From the NCBI GenBank assembly GCA_040877875.1, contig JBBDNC010000073.1:1-5001 (forward strand): DNA of 5,001 nucleotides. The letters are read 5' to 3'. The notes beneath the pieces were generated by a model. The model was given only the letters and a program-made list of their open reading frames with translations. It had not been told where the DNA came from and made no database searches. The DNA is from JBBDNC01 sp040877875. Lineage in GTDB: Bacteria; Bacteroidota; Rhodothermia; Balneolales; Balneolaceae. Shown in pieces: positions 1-4,989 of this stretch. The translations under genes were made by a program, and so were the position numbers. How positions within the stretch are numbered: position 1 is the stretch's first letter; each line of letters begins with the position of its first letter.

Positions 1-2
1 AC

Positions 3-161
3 TTCAGCTACTGCAGAGGGGAGAATCCGACTGTGGCTGTTGATCAAGATGGTAACAGAGGGCACGTTGCCATGTGGTGGGATAACATGGAGGTCACGGC
101 TGTTTTTAAACCGGAACTTGAGCCCTGTGGCGGTTGTACGACTGTTCCTGATCCGGAATAG
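3..161 (+). CDS. C-terminal end of an unidentified protein (5' end outside window)
   Basis: An uninterrupted frame runs from the left window edge to a TAG at 159-161 and encodes the last 52 residues of a larger protein. The tail has a Trp pair followed by Asp-Asn (MWWDNMEVTAVFKPE) and ends in an acidic, Cys-containing stretch with a CGGC motif. The end of the first part (V-x-M, then EVTAVFKP) resembles the closing strand of divergent InlB B-repeat-type (Listeria-Bacteroides) extracellular repeat domains, which would imply a secreted or surface protein. That is a weak, from-memory resemblance over a short stretch. Codon choice and lack of stops support coding, but 52 codons is modest evidence. 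It converges with the sugar transferase gene. No function is assigned. Confidence 0.55.
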   Translation, partial: FSYCRGENPTVAVDQDGNRGHVAMWWDNMEVTAVFKPELEPCGGCTTVPDPE

Positions 162-224
162 AGACGTAAAGCGTTAAACATGAGACGTTTAAGGACGGAG
201 CCCCGACCACTGTCGGGAAGACGT
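161..224. repeat. Three scattered AGACGT repeats
   Basis: AGACGT occurs at 162-167, 183-188 and 219-224; the first two are extended to GAGACGT. The first and third are followed by AAA and a nearby GCG or ACGC. They lie just past the stop codon of the left-edge gene and look like remnants of a degenerate short-repeat tract. Nothing in the sequence gives them a function. Confidence 0.4.
202..217. other. Short GC-rich hairpin in convergent intergenic region
   Basis: CCCGAC (202-207) and GTCGGG (212-217) form a perfect 6-bp stem with a CACT loop. It sits about 40 bp after the stop of the left-edge gene, where a terminator would be expected. No T-tract follows on either strand, so it is at best a weak or factor-assisted terminator. 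Confidence 0.35.
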
Positions 225-235
225 AAAACGCATCC

Positions 236-277
236 CTGATCACTGTTTACTGATAACTGATCACTGATCACTGACAC
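236..277. repeat. Heptanucleotide tandem array (6 units)
   Basis: Six consecutive 7-mers run without a break: CTGATCA, CTGTTTA, CTGATAA, CTGATCA, CTGATCA, CTGACAC. All begin with CTG and three are identical. The array lies just downstream of the sugar transferase stop codon on the minus strand. It resembles the short tandemly repeated heptamers (STRR type) known from cyanobacterial intergenic regions. The units lack spacers, so it is not CRISPR. Confidence 0.75.
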
Positions 278-284
278 ACTGTAA

Positions 285-1088
285 CTAGTGTCCATTAGTC
301 TTAAGGTTGGCCATCTGCGTTACGGTCAGGCCGATGGTCTTGATATCAAAGAGAAGAGAATTCTTTTTTACATAGAGCAAATCGTAGTCGGTACGCTTGC
401 GGATCATATCGGTTTCCAGCGTACCACCGCGGTACCCCTTCACCTGGGCATACCCGGTAATGCCGGGCTTCACCGCATAACGATAATAAAAATCATCAAA
501 CATGGAGTTCCAGTAGGAACATTCATCCACCGGATACGGACGCGGCCCCACCAGGCTCATGTCTCCCTTGAATACATTGATAATTTGCGGCAGCTCATCC
601 AGATTCAGAAACCGAAGGAAACTCCCGAAGGCAAAAACACGGCTGTCCCCGCGGGTCGTAATATCGGGCAGGCCCGGCATGGGGTTGGACTTTTTTGCCC
701 CGACTTGCATGGTGCGAAATTTATAACAAGTAAAGGTCTTGCCGTTTTTGCCGGTACGTCTTTGCTTGAAAAAAACCGGGCCGCGCGAAGAGAGTTTAAT
801 GCCTAGTGCAATAAACGGAGTCAGTAATAAAAATATCACCATGGCAAAAAATCCGAGAGAAAGATCAAGTATCCTTTTACCAGGATAATCTTTCACTTTT
901 AAATTCTTATAGGCAAGATGGATAGAATCGGAACCGGACTTACCGTTTTTATGAACACCATTGGTGCCATTGACATGAGTTCCATTCACTTGTTTTTTGG
1001 CTTCGATGGCCAGTCGTTCTTTAACCGTCAAGTTGGAATCTGCGCGTCGGTCCATACCGTGATATTCATTGAGAGCAGTTTTATGCAA
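285..1088 (-). CDS. Bacterial sugar transferase (monotopic phosphoglycosyl transferase)
   Basis: This enzyme transfers a sugar-1-phosphate from a UDP-sugar to undecaprenyl phosphate at the inner face of the cytoplasmic membrane, the first step of exopolysaccharide, capsule or O-antigen assembly. Residue numbers assume the TTG start at 1088. Residues 32-54 are an Asn/Gly/Lys-rich low-complexity linker. Residues 71-100 hold the single re-entrant hydrophobic helix with a central Pro. SRGPVFFKQRRTG (101-113) and YKFRTM (122-127) follow, then the Asp-Glu catalytic dyad in LDELPQ (163-168), GDMSLVGPRPYP (175-186) and KPGITGYAQVKGYRGG (207-222). The last two motifs and the YDLLYVKKNSLLFDIKTI tail are WcaJ-like, which hints at glucose or galactose phosphate. 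At up to 267 aa it has the catalytic domain but not the large N-terminal multi-helix and CoA-binding-like region of full WcaJ. The start is uncertain. TTG at 1088 has GAGG 13 nt upstream; ATG at 1055 (residue 12) has no Shine-Dalgarno. Sugar specificity cannot be read from sequence. Confidence 0.95.
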   Translation of the reverse strand: MHKTALNEYHGMDRRADSNLTVKERLAIEAKKQVNGTHVNGTNGVHKNGKSGSDSIHLAYKNLKVKDYPGKRILDLSLGFFAMVIFLLLTPFIALGIKLSSRGPVFFKQRRTGKNGKTFTCYKFRTMQVGAKKSNPMPGLPDITTRGDSRVFAFGSFLRFLNLDELPQIINVFKGDMSLVGPRPYPVDECSYWNSMFDDFYYRYAVKPGITGYAQVKGYRGGTLETDMIRKRTDYDLLYVKKNSLLFDIKTIGLTVTQMANLKTNGH

Positions 1089-1177
1089 TGGAAAAGTTTA
1101 GCCTCTTTTTTCTTTTTTTACAAATAATAAGTCCTCAAATTAACCAAAAAAAGGAGATTTTTTAATTATAAGGAACA

Positions 1178-1222
1178 TTTCCGTTCATTCTCCACAAATC
1201 GAACCACAAATCATAACGGAAA
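1178..1222. promoter_or_regulatory. Candidate operator: direct repeats inside an inverted repeat
   Basis: An 8-bp inverted repeat (TTTCCGTT at 1178-1185, AACGGAAA at 1215-1222) encloses two exact copies of CCACAAATC (1192-1200 and 1204-1212) separated by GAA. The 12-bp period is close to one helical turn, as for a dimeric or cooperative regulator site. It lies about 90-130 bp upstream of the sugar transferase start, a reasonable operator position. The function is inferred from geometry only. Confidence 0.3.
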
Positions 1223-1722
1223 CTTTTGAAATCCGGGAAACCCACAGGAAAAAATTCTGCACGAATCCTGCAGGATATCCAGAACGGATATGTCCGATCA
1301 TTTCATGATCCCAGCAAGGTCCATACCCAAGTTATCAGCCGGTTGATGAACCCGAAAAACCCCGCGGCCGATACGGCTTTAACCCGGCAGTATAATTCGG
1401 ATTCCCCTTCCTTTAAGTCATCTGAATCTTCGTCTGTAATGATATTAGTTTATACGACTTCTACACGTAAATAACAAAGATAAACGATCCGGTACATTTT
1501 CAGACCTGTCTTTGCACCGTCTCATCCAACTCACAGATTTAAAATCATCCTGTATGAATTAAACAATAACGGTAAAATTTGTTCCCGCCTCGCTCCGGGA
1601 ATCCGGTCCGGCATATAACATCCGCTCTTGCAAAAACTCCGGTTAAACCCTCCCCCCTTCCCTTAACTCATTCAGGGGTTTCGGTTTAGCAGGGTGTTCT
1701 TTAGATCTAAAACCACAAACGC

Positions 1723-1747
1723 ACAATACATAAATTTGTTGTATTGT
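1723..1747 (-). terminator. Hairpin right after the 63-aa gene stop codon
   Basis: ACAATAC (1723-1729) and GTATTGT (1741-1747) form a 7-bp stem with an 11-nt AT-rich loop. On the minus strand it begins on the base after the TGA stop of the small gene (1748-1750). The stem is AT-rich and no T-run follows on the minus strand. It is therefore a weak terminator or an mRNA 3'-end structure rather than a classical intrinsic terminator. Confidence 0.35.
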
Positions 1748-2094
1748 TCATCTGGAGCTCTGCTCTTGGGATCTTACACGATAAGATGATCTTACATCGA
1801 TCACATTCTCTCCAAATACTCTTTTTTTAAGTGTAGAGGCGATATTCTGTCTCTCTTCCGGGGTCATCTCCGTAACTTGACGGATGTCCCAGTGNNNNNN
1901 NNNNNNNNNNNNNNNNNNNNNNNNNNNNNNNNNNNNNNNNNNNNNNNNNNNNNNNNNNNNNNNNNNNNNNNNNNNNNNNNNNNNNNNNNNNNNNCGATAT
2001 TCTGTCTCTCTTCCGGGGTCATCTCCGTAACTTGACGGATGTCCCAGTGTCGGGCTTCCTCGTGGTTTTTAGCAATATGTACAATTCGTTCCAT
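1748..2094 (-). CDS. Small 63-aa protein with MTPEER motif, split by an assembly gap
   Basis: As written, 100 Ns interrupt the gene. The 55 nt on each side of the Ns are identical (1840-1894 and 1995-2049). Merging these copies gives one continuous frame from ATG at 2094 to TGA at 1748-1750: 63 aa, 192 nt. It starts MERIVHIAKNHEEARHWDIR, carries EMTPEERQNI in the middle and continues with KKRVFGENVIDVR. The ATG is preferred over an in-frame TTG at 2127. The pattern (Glu/Ala-rich start, WDIRQ, MTPEER, a basic helix, then DVR) matches, from memory, a family of short uncharacterised proteins in Bacteroidota and relatives. Members are often encoded beside nucleotidyltransferase-like genes and may be antitoxin-like. 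No such partner is visible downstream here, so the role is unknown. The protein should be soluble, with no signal peptide or membrane segment. Confidence 0.65.
1840..2049. other. Scaffold gap (100 N) flanked by identical 55-nt sequences
   Basis: Positions 1895-1994 are exactly 100 Ns, a conventional placeholder length. The 55 bases ending at 1894 are identical to the 55 bases starting at 1995. An exact repeat of this length, touching both sides of the gap, is what a de Bruijn assembler with k=55 leaves when two contigs sharing an end k-mer are scaffolded without being merged. The restored open frame of the overlapping gene supports this. A genuine tandem duplication in the gap is the alternative. 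Confidence 0.85.
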
Positions 2095-2150
2095 TTTTGA
2101 ATATTTGTTTACTGTTCTATACTTCAAGAGATGCTTGTGAAAACCGGGAA

Positions 2151-2273
2151 TTATGTTCCGAAGGAAGGCCAGTCCCCCGGTAGATAAGTCTGCGCCATAG
2201 AACGCTCATTTTTTGATTCCGAAGCGCGCCGAGCGACAGCGATTCCCACACAGTGATTTTGCAAAAGTTTCAT
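2151..2273 (-). CDS. Possible 40-aa ORF, unidentified
   Basis: An ATG (2271-2273) to TAA (2151-2153) frame encodes 40 residues starting MKLLQNHCVGIAVARRASES and ending GDWPSFGT. It lies 56 bp upstream of the 63-aa gene on the same strand, with AT-rich DNA before its start and no Shine-Dalgarno. A second minus-strand frame is also open through most of the interval, which weakens the coding case. The interval is markedly more GC-rich than its right flank. It could be a real small gene, the tail of a degraded gene, or part of a dispersed intergenic repeat. I cannot tell these apart from one copy. Confidence 0.2.
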   Translation of the reverse strand: MKLLQNHCVGIAVARRASESKNERSMAQTYLPGDWPSFGT

Positions 2274-2649
2274 ACATTCAAATAAATATTAAAACTATCC
2301 ATATTTATTTAACGATTTATCAATGTATATATTAGTATAATTTTATTAAAATCAAATTCATTGCTTCAAATAATCCGTACAAACAAAGGGTTATCAAGAT
2401 CCATTACTTAATGGAGAGCTTTGCAAAGATGAAATCGAGATCCTCAGTGTCATCTCGGGTGCCCGCTTATTGCCTGACACCTCGTATAGCCGCAGGGCCA
2501 ACCATGGGCCTGAACGGATCCTGGCCGGCACATTACCTGTATAGAGAATAGATTTTCCAGGTTGCAGTAGATACAGCTTTTTATCAATTTAGTACCCGGT
2601 AATGGCCAAACTGGTTCTGCATCAGATCCAAAATTAAAACCACTCCTCC
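2274..2649. other. Intergenic region upstream of etfB
   Basis: Bases 2274-2385 are strongly AT-rich and include TATAAT at 2336-2341, but with no good -35 partner. They may hold promoters for either direction. Next come three small symmetric elements: TCCATT/AATGGA (2400-2415, 4-nt loop), the palindrome CTTTGCAAAG (2419-2428) and CGAGAT/ATCTCG (2436-2457, 10-nt loop). A 46-codon plus-strand frame with an ATG (2411-2551) crosses these elements, resembles nothing known and is probably not a gene. The final 100 bp before etfB carry no recognisable promoter consensus and no Shine-Dalgarno. Confidence 0.5.
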
Positions 2650-3441
2650 ATGAACATATTTGTCTGCATCAAACAGGTCCCCGATGTGAACGCTCCCCTG
2701 CAAATCAAAGATGGCCGGCTGATCCAGGATTCCGACCGGATGATGCTGAACGCCTACGACGCCTCTGCCGTGGAAGAAGCTTTGGTATTGGCCGAAGAGG
2801 GGGAAGGTACCGTGACAGTCGTACTCGTCGGGCCGGAGAAAGCCGGCGAAACGATTCGCAAGGCTCTTGCCATGGGCGCCGATCAGGGTGTCCACATCCG
2901 CCGGCCGGCGGAGGATGAAGAACGTGAAACCTTTGATTCCGCAGTCTACGCCAGGGTCCTGGCTGCTTTTTTTGCCGGACGGGACAAGGAGTATGATTTC
3001 ATCTTTTGCGGGAAACAGGCGCAGGATACCGACGCCGGGCTGACCGGCGGAATGCTCGCCGAACATCTCGGCTTGCCGTATGCCACGAACGCCGTTGGAT
3101 TGGATTTTGAAGACGGGAAGCTTATCGTGAAGCGCCAGGGGGACGGCGGACAGGAAGTCCTGGAGCTCCCCTCTCCCGGCCTGGTTACCTGCTCGAATGA
3201 TATGAACGAACCCCGGATCCCCAGCCTGAAGGGAATTATGCAGTCGAAACGAAAGCCGGTCGAGTCGCTGAACCTCGACGATTTGAATCTTGACCGGAAT
3301 TCGCTGCAGGCCAATACCCGGGTCCTCGGATATGAAGAGAAAGCCGAACGGGAGGCGGGGGAAAAGTTCGAAGGCGAACCGGATGAGATAGCGCGGAAGG
3401 TGGCGAGGTTGTTAGACGAGGAGGCGAATGTTTTGGAGTGA
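2650..3441 (+). CDS. etfB: Electron transfer flavoprotein subunit beta
   Basis: EtfB pairs with EtfA to form a soluble FAD heterodimer that accepts electrons from acyl-CoA and other flavin dehydrogenases and passes them on, usually to ETF:quinone oxidoreductase. At 263 aa it has normal family length. The N-terminus MNIFVCIKQVPDV and LNAYDASAVEEAL (33-45) are typical of the nucleotide-binding fold. The AMP-loop region is GKQAQDTDAGLTGGM (121-135). The family signature runs from VKRQGDGGQEVLELP (160-174) to TCSNDMNEPRIPSLKGIMQSKRKPV (180-204); it includes the recognition loop used to dock dehydrogenases, with Leu193 as the likely anchor. The acidic helical C-terminus (229-263) wraps the partner in known ETFs. 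The ATG is preceded by CTCCTCC, which is not a Shine-Dalgarno. In the AMP loop, the Asn-Gln seen in mammalian ETF is Gly-Leu (130-131), and the bifurcating-type DGDTAQVG is absent, so this is probably a non-bifurcating ETF. etfA follows 263 bp downstream. Confidence 0.97.
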   Translation: MNIFVCIKQVPDVNAPLQIKDGRLIQDSDRMMLNAYDASAVEEALVLAEEGEGTVTVVLVGPEKAGETIRKALAMGADQGVHIRRPAEDEERETFDSAVYARVLAAFFAGRDKEYDFIFCGKQAQDTDAGLTGGMLAEHLGLPYATNAVGLDFEDGKLIVKRQGDGGQEVLELPSPGLVTCSNDMNEPRIPSLKGIMQSKRKPVESLNLDDLNLDRNSLQANTRVLGYEEKAEREAGEKFEGEPDEIARKVARLLDEEANVLE

Positions 3442-3443
3442 TT

Positions 3444-3553
3444 GCGTTTTACACGTATGCAGAAAATTGAATCCAATGGTCCATCGGGAGCTGTTACAGA
3501 TTTCTCTTTTTGATCCGGTATGGATTCTAATTTTCTGCATACGTGTAAAACGC
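3444..3553. repeat. Long inverted repeat 1 (32/33-bp arms) after etfB
   Basis: Left arm 3444-3475 begins 2 nt after the etfB stop codon. It is the reverse complement of right arm 3521-3553 except for one extra T at 3528: 25 bp are perfect (3444-3468 with 3529-3553), then the bulge, then 7 bp (3469-3475 with 3521-3527). The loop is 45 nt (3476-3520). In RNA this would be a very stable hairpin following the etfB stop. No T-run follows; the next bases are C-rich, so it is not a classical terminator. RNase III processing, mRNA 3'-end protection or partial termination are all possible. Confidence 0.9.
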
Positions 3554-3569
3554 CCCACCGCGGCGGGAA

Positions 3570-3675
3570 GGGGAGGACGAGCTCTGAAAAACGAAATCAT
3601 CACTGGCTCGCAGCCAGGATCTTTTTGGTCATTCGATAGACCATTTGATTTCGTTTTTCAGAGCTCGTCCTCCCC
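3570..3675. repeat. Long perfect inverted repeat 2 (30-bp arms), MITE-like
   Basis: Left arm 3570-3599 and right arm 3646-3675 are exact reverse complements over 30 bp, starting GGGGAGGACGAGCTC. The 46-nt interior contains two smaller hairpins: CTGGCT/AGCCAG (3603-3617, 3-nt loop) and TGGTC/GACCA (3626-3643, 8-nt loop), giving a cloverleaf-like fold. The 106-bp unit is flanked on both sides by GGAA (3566-3569 and 3676-3679), as a 4-bp target duplication would be. It encodes nothing convincing. It may be a non-autonomous mobile element or a structured RNA processing site; the right arm ends 29 bp before the etfA start. Confidence 0.85.
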
Positions 3676-3685
3676 GGAATCCATA

Positions 3686-3702
3686 AATTATAAACTATAA
3701 TT
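3686..3702 (+). promoter_or_regulatory. etfA: AT-rich inverted repeat just before etfA start
   Basis: AATTATA (3686-3692) and TATAATT (3696-3702) form a 7-bp stem with a 3-nt loop, ending 2 nt before the ATG at 3705. It occupies the ribosome-binding position, and no Shine-Dalgarno is present. TATAAT at 3696-3701 is too close to the start to be an ordinary -10 box for etfA. The structure is weak because it is all A/T, so a regulatory effect is only a possibility. Confidence 0.3.
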
Positions 3703-3704
3703 AT

Positions 3705-4685
3705 ATGAATTCAATACTTACTTATATCTCGGTCACGGACGGAAAGGTGAAGCGTTCATCGCTGGAGGTGTTGTCCCGGTGTGTGGAACTGGCCGGGGAA
3801 CACGGACTGGAGGCGGAAGCGCTGGTCCTTGCCCCTAAAGTTTCGGAGGTAGTTGAACAAATCAAACCGTATGGAGCCTCCAGGATATATACGATCGAGG
3901 ATCCGGTATTCAGACAGCACCTGAATACCCCCGTGCTGAAAGCCCTGACTACAGCCATGGATCAGATTCAGCCGAAGGTGGTGGCGTTTGCATCGGCCGA
4001 AGCCTCAAAGGATATTCTCGGAGCCCTTGCGGCCAACCGGCATGCCCCTGCCCTGCCAGATGTCTCATCCTTTGAGCTGACCGGTTCCGGCATTCGGGCC
4101 AAACGGCCGGTCATGGCGGCCAAAATTATCAGCTCGGTGGAAGCAGTCGGCGAACCCGTGATTCTCTCCGTCCGGTCGGGCTCGTACGATGTGGCCGAGC
4201 GTCCCTCGCAGCCCGATGTGGAATCAATTGAATTTTCATTTTCAGAGGACGAAATGAAAACTACCCTGAGGGAGGTTCTTCAATCCTCCGGTGATCAGAT
4301 CGACCTGTCGGAGGCGGAGACGATTGTCGCGGCCGGACGCGGAGTGAAGGATGAAAAAGGACGCGAGCTGATTTCCGAGCTGGCTTCGTTGCTCAACGCC
4401 GGGATCGGGGCTTCCAGAGCCCTGACCGAATCGGGCGTCTACGACCCGTCCCTGCAGATCGGCCAGACGGGCAAGGTGGTCTCCCCGGAACTCTATATCG
4501 CCGTCGGTATTTCCGGGGCGATTCAGCACGTGGCGGGCATGGCCAACAGCAAGGTGATTGTTGCCATCAACAAGGACCCCGACGCCCCGATTTTCGACAT
4601 CGCCGACTACGGGATCGTGGGGGATCTCTATGAAGTGCTGCCCCCGTTTATCGAGGAGATCAATCAGATTAAGGAATCTCAGTAG
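3705..4685 (+). CDS. etfA: Electron transfer flavoprotein subunit alpha
   Basis: EtfA carries the redox-active FAD of the ETF heterodimer and works with EtfB. The 326 aa length is normal. Residues 1-180 form the N-terminal alpha/beta domain shared with EtfB, with LAANRHAPALPDVSSFEL (108-125) and RPVMAAKIISSV (134-145). Residues 200-326 are the FAD domain: AETIVAAGRGVKDEKG (204-219), GIGASRAL (233-240) with the FAD-contacting Ser-Arg at 237-238, and the flavin loop QIGQTGKVV (251-259). The ETF-alpha signature runs from LYIAVGISGAIQH (263-275) through AGMANSKVIVAIN (277-289), and the domain ends with PIFDIADYGIVGDL (295-308). All expected flavin-site motifs are present. The ATG at 3705 is the natural start because the family begins with a short Met-Ser/Asn-x-hydrophobic strand. 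It is probably co-transcribed with etfB, but two long inverted repeats separate the genes, which could make its expression unequal or independent. It is convergent with the PIN-domain gene. Confidence 0.97.
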   Translation: MNSILTYISVTDGKVKRSSLEVLSRCVELAGEHGLEAEALVLAPKVSEVVEQIKPYGASRIYTIEDPVFRQHLNTPVLKALTTAMDQIQPKVVAFASAEASKDILGALAANRHAPALPDVSSFELTGSGIRAKRPVMAAKIISSVEAVGEPVILSVRSGSYDVAERPSQPDVESIEFSFSEDEMKTTLREVLQSSGDQIDLSEAETIVAAGRGVKDEKGRELISELASLLNAGIGASRALTESGVYDPSLQIGQTGKVVSPELYIAVGISGAIQHVAGMANSKVIVAINKDPDAPIFDIADYGIVGDLYEVLPPFIEEINQIKESQ

Positions 4686-4713
4686 AGGTTCGTAAAACCC
4701 TGAACATCAGAAA

Positions 4714-4989
4714 TTAATTTTCCCAAATGCATGTTACATGCTGAGATCGATGAATTTCCAGGTCATTGGTAAGAATCGGAATAATTAATTCTTTCGCCGC
4801 AGCAGCCACAAGCCGATCATGAAGTTCGGGAACGTCATCAATTTCAAATGCATGTTCCACTGTCGAAAGTGTTATAGGCCATTCGCTTATATTCGGATAT
4901 TTGTTGAGATACTTTTTCAATTGCTTCAAAGAAGGCTTTGCAAAACCGTTGTTTTGCCCAATATCGGCATTTTCGTGAATTTGAAATCC
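4714..4989 (-). pseudogene. PIN-domain (VapC-like) ribonuclease, C-terminal part, apparently disrupted
   Basis: PIN-domain proteins are Mg-dependent ribonucleases, usually toxins of type II toxin-antitoxin pairs. The frame is open from 4989 down to TAA at 4714-4716 (91 residues). It contains DVPELHDRLVAAAAKEL, with the third conserved acidic residue (the Asp after His), and PILTNDLEIHRS, with the Thr-Asn-Asp carrying the fourth. It ends TCIWEN, close to the usual VapC end. In the same frame upstream is a TGA (4990-4992). Reading the adjacent frame gives AISED, resembling the conserved Ser-x-x-Glu region of PIN domains, so a one-base frameshift is as likely as a nonsense change. Starting at the in-frame TTG (4929) would give only 71 aa and lose half the active site. 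The N-terminal Asp region and any antitoxin lie beyond the window. It may be a pseudogene or a sequencing error. Confidence 0.6.

Larger units (their letters stand above)
1089..1747. other. Long intergenic region, no convincing gene
   Basis: This stretch lies upstream of the sugar transferase and downstream of the 63-aa gene, both on the minus strand. An 82-codon plus-strand frame (1226-1474) opens with TTG, has no ribosome binding site and resembles no family I know, so I do not call it. Homopolymer A/T runs at 1105-1165 and an AT-rich stretch (TTATTATTTG on the minus strand, about 1120-1130) could be part of the sugar transferase promoter, but no clean consensus is present. Perfect palindromes occur at 1265-1276 (ATCCTGCAGGAT) and 1296-1310 (GATCAT, 3-nt loop, ATGATC). 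Interrupted AAACCC/GGGTTT arms lie near 1647-1683. From 1480 to 1720 I see nothing else. Confidence 0.6.

Noticed and set aside
236..277. CRISPR array
   Set aside because: The units are 7 nt with no spacers, and no cas genes are present.
44..295. 83-codon minus-strand frame
   Set aside because: It overlaps the left-edge coding frame and reads through the heptamer repeats (repetitive SVISDQLSVNSDQ translation). It is a product of the repeats, not a protein.
288..806. 172-codon plus-strand frame
   Set aside because: It is antisense to the well-supported sugar transferase gene and has no recognisable motifs.
1226..1474. 82-codon plus-strand frame upstream of the sugar transferase
   Set aside because: It opens with TTG, has no ribosome binding site, shows no family resemblance, and is crossed by palindromes. 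Coding is not supported.
3444..3553. Intrinsic transcription terminator after etfB
   Set aside because: The stem is far longer than usual and is followed by a C-rich stretch rather than a T-run, so I call it an inverted repeat only.
3570..3675. Cloverleaf-like fold considered as a tRNA
   Set aside because: The closing stem is 30 bp instead of 7, and there is no T-loop consensus or anticodon arm.
3428..3700. 90-codon plus-strand frame (and a minus-strand one at 3412-3603) across the etfB-etfA spacer
   Set aside because: It overlaps the end of etfB and is made almost entirely of the inverted repeat arms. The open frame follows from the repeat sequence.
2650..4685. Electron-bifurcating ETF (FixAB/Bcd-type)
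   Set aside because: The EtfB loop lacks the bifurcating-type motif, and no FixCX, Bcd or other bifurcation partner genes are in view.
4714..4929. 71-aa protein starting at the TTG at 4929 as a complete gene
   Set aside because: The homologous frame continues upstream of that TTG, and a 71-aa PIN protein would lack half the active site.
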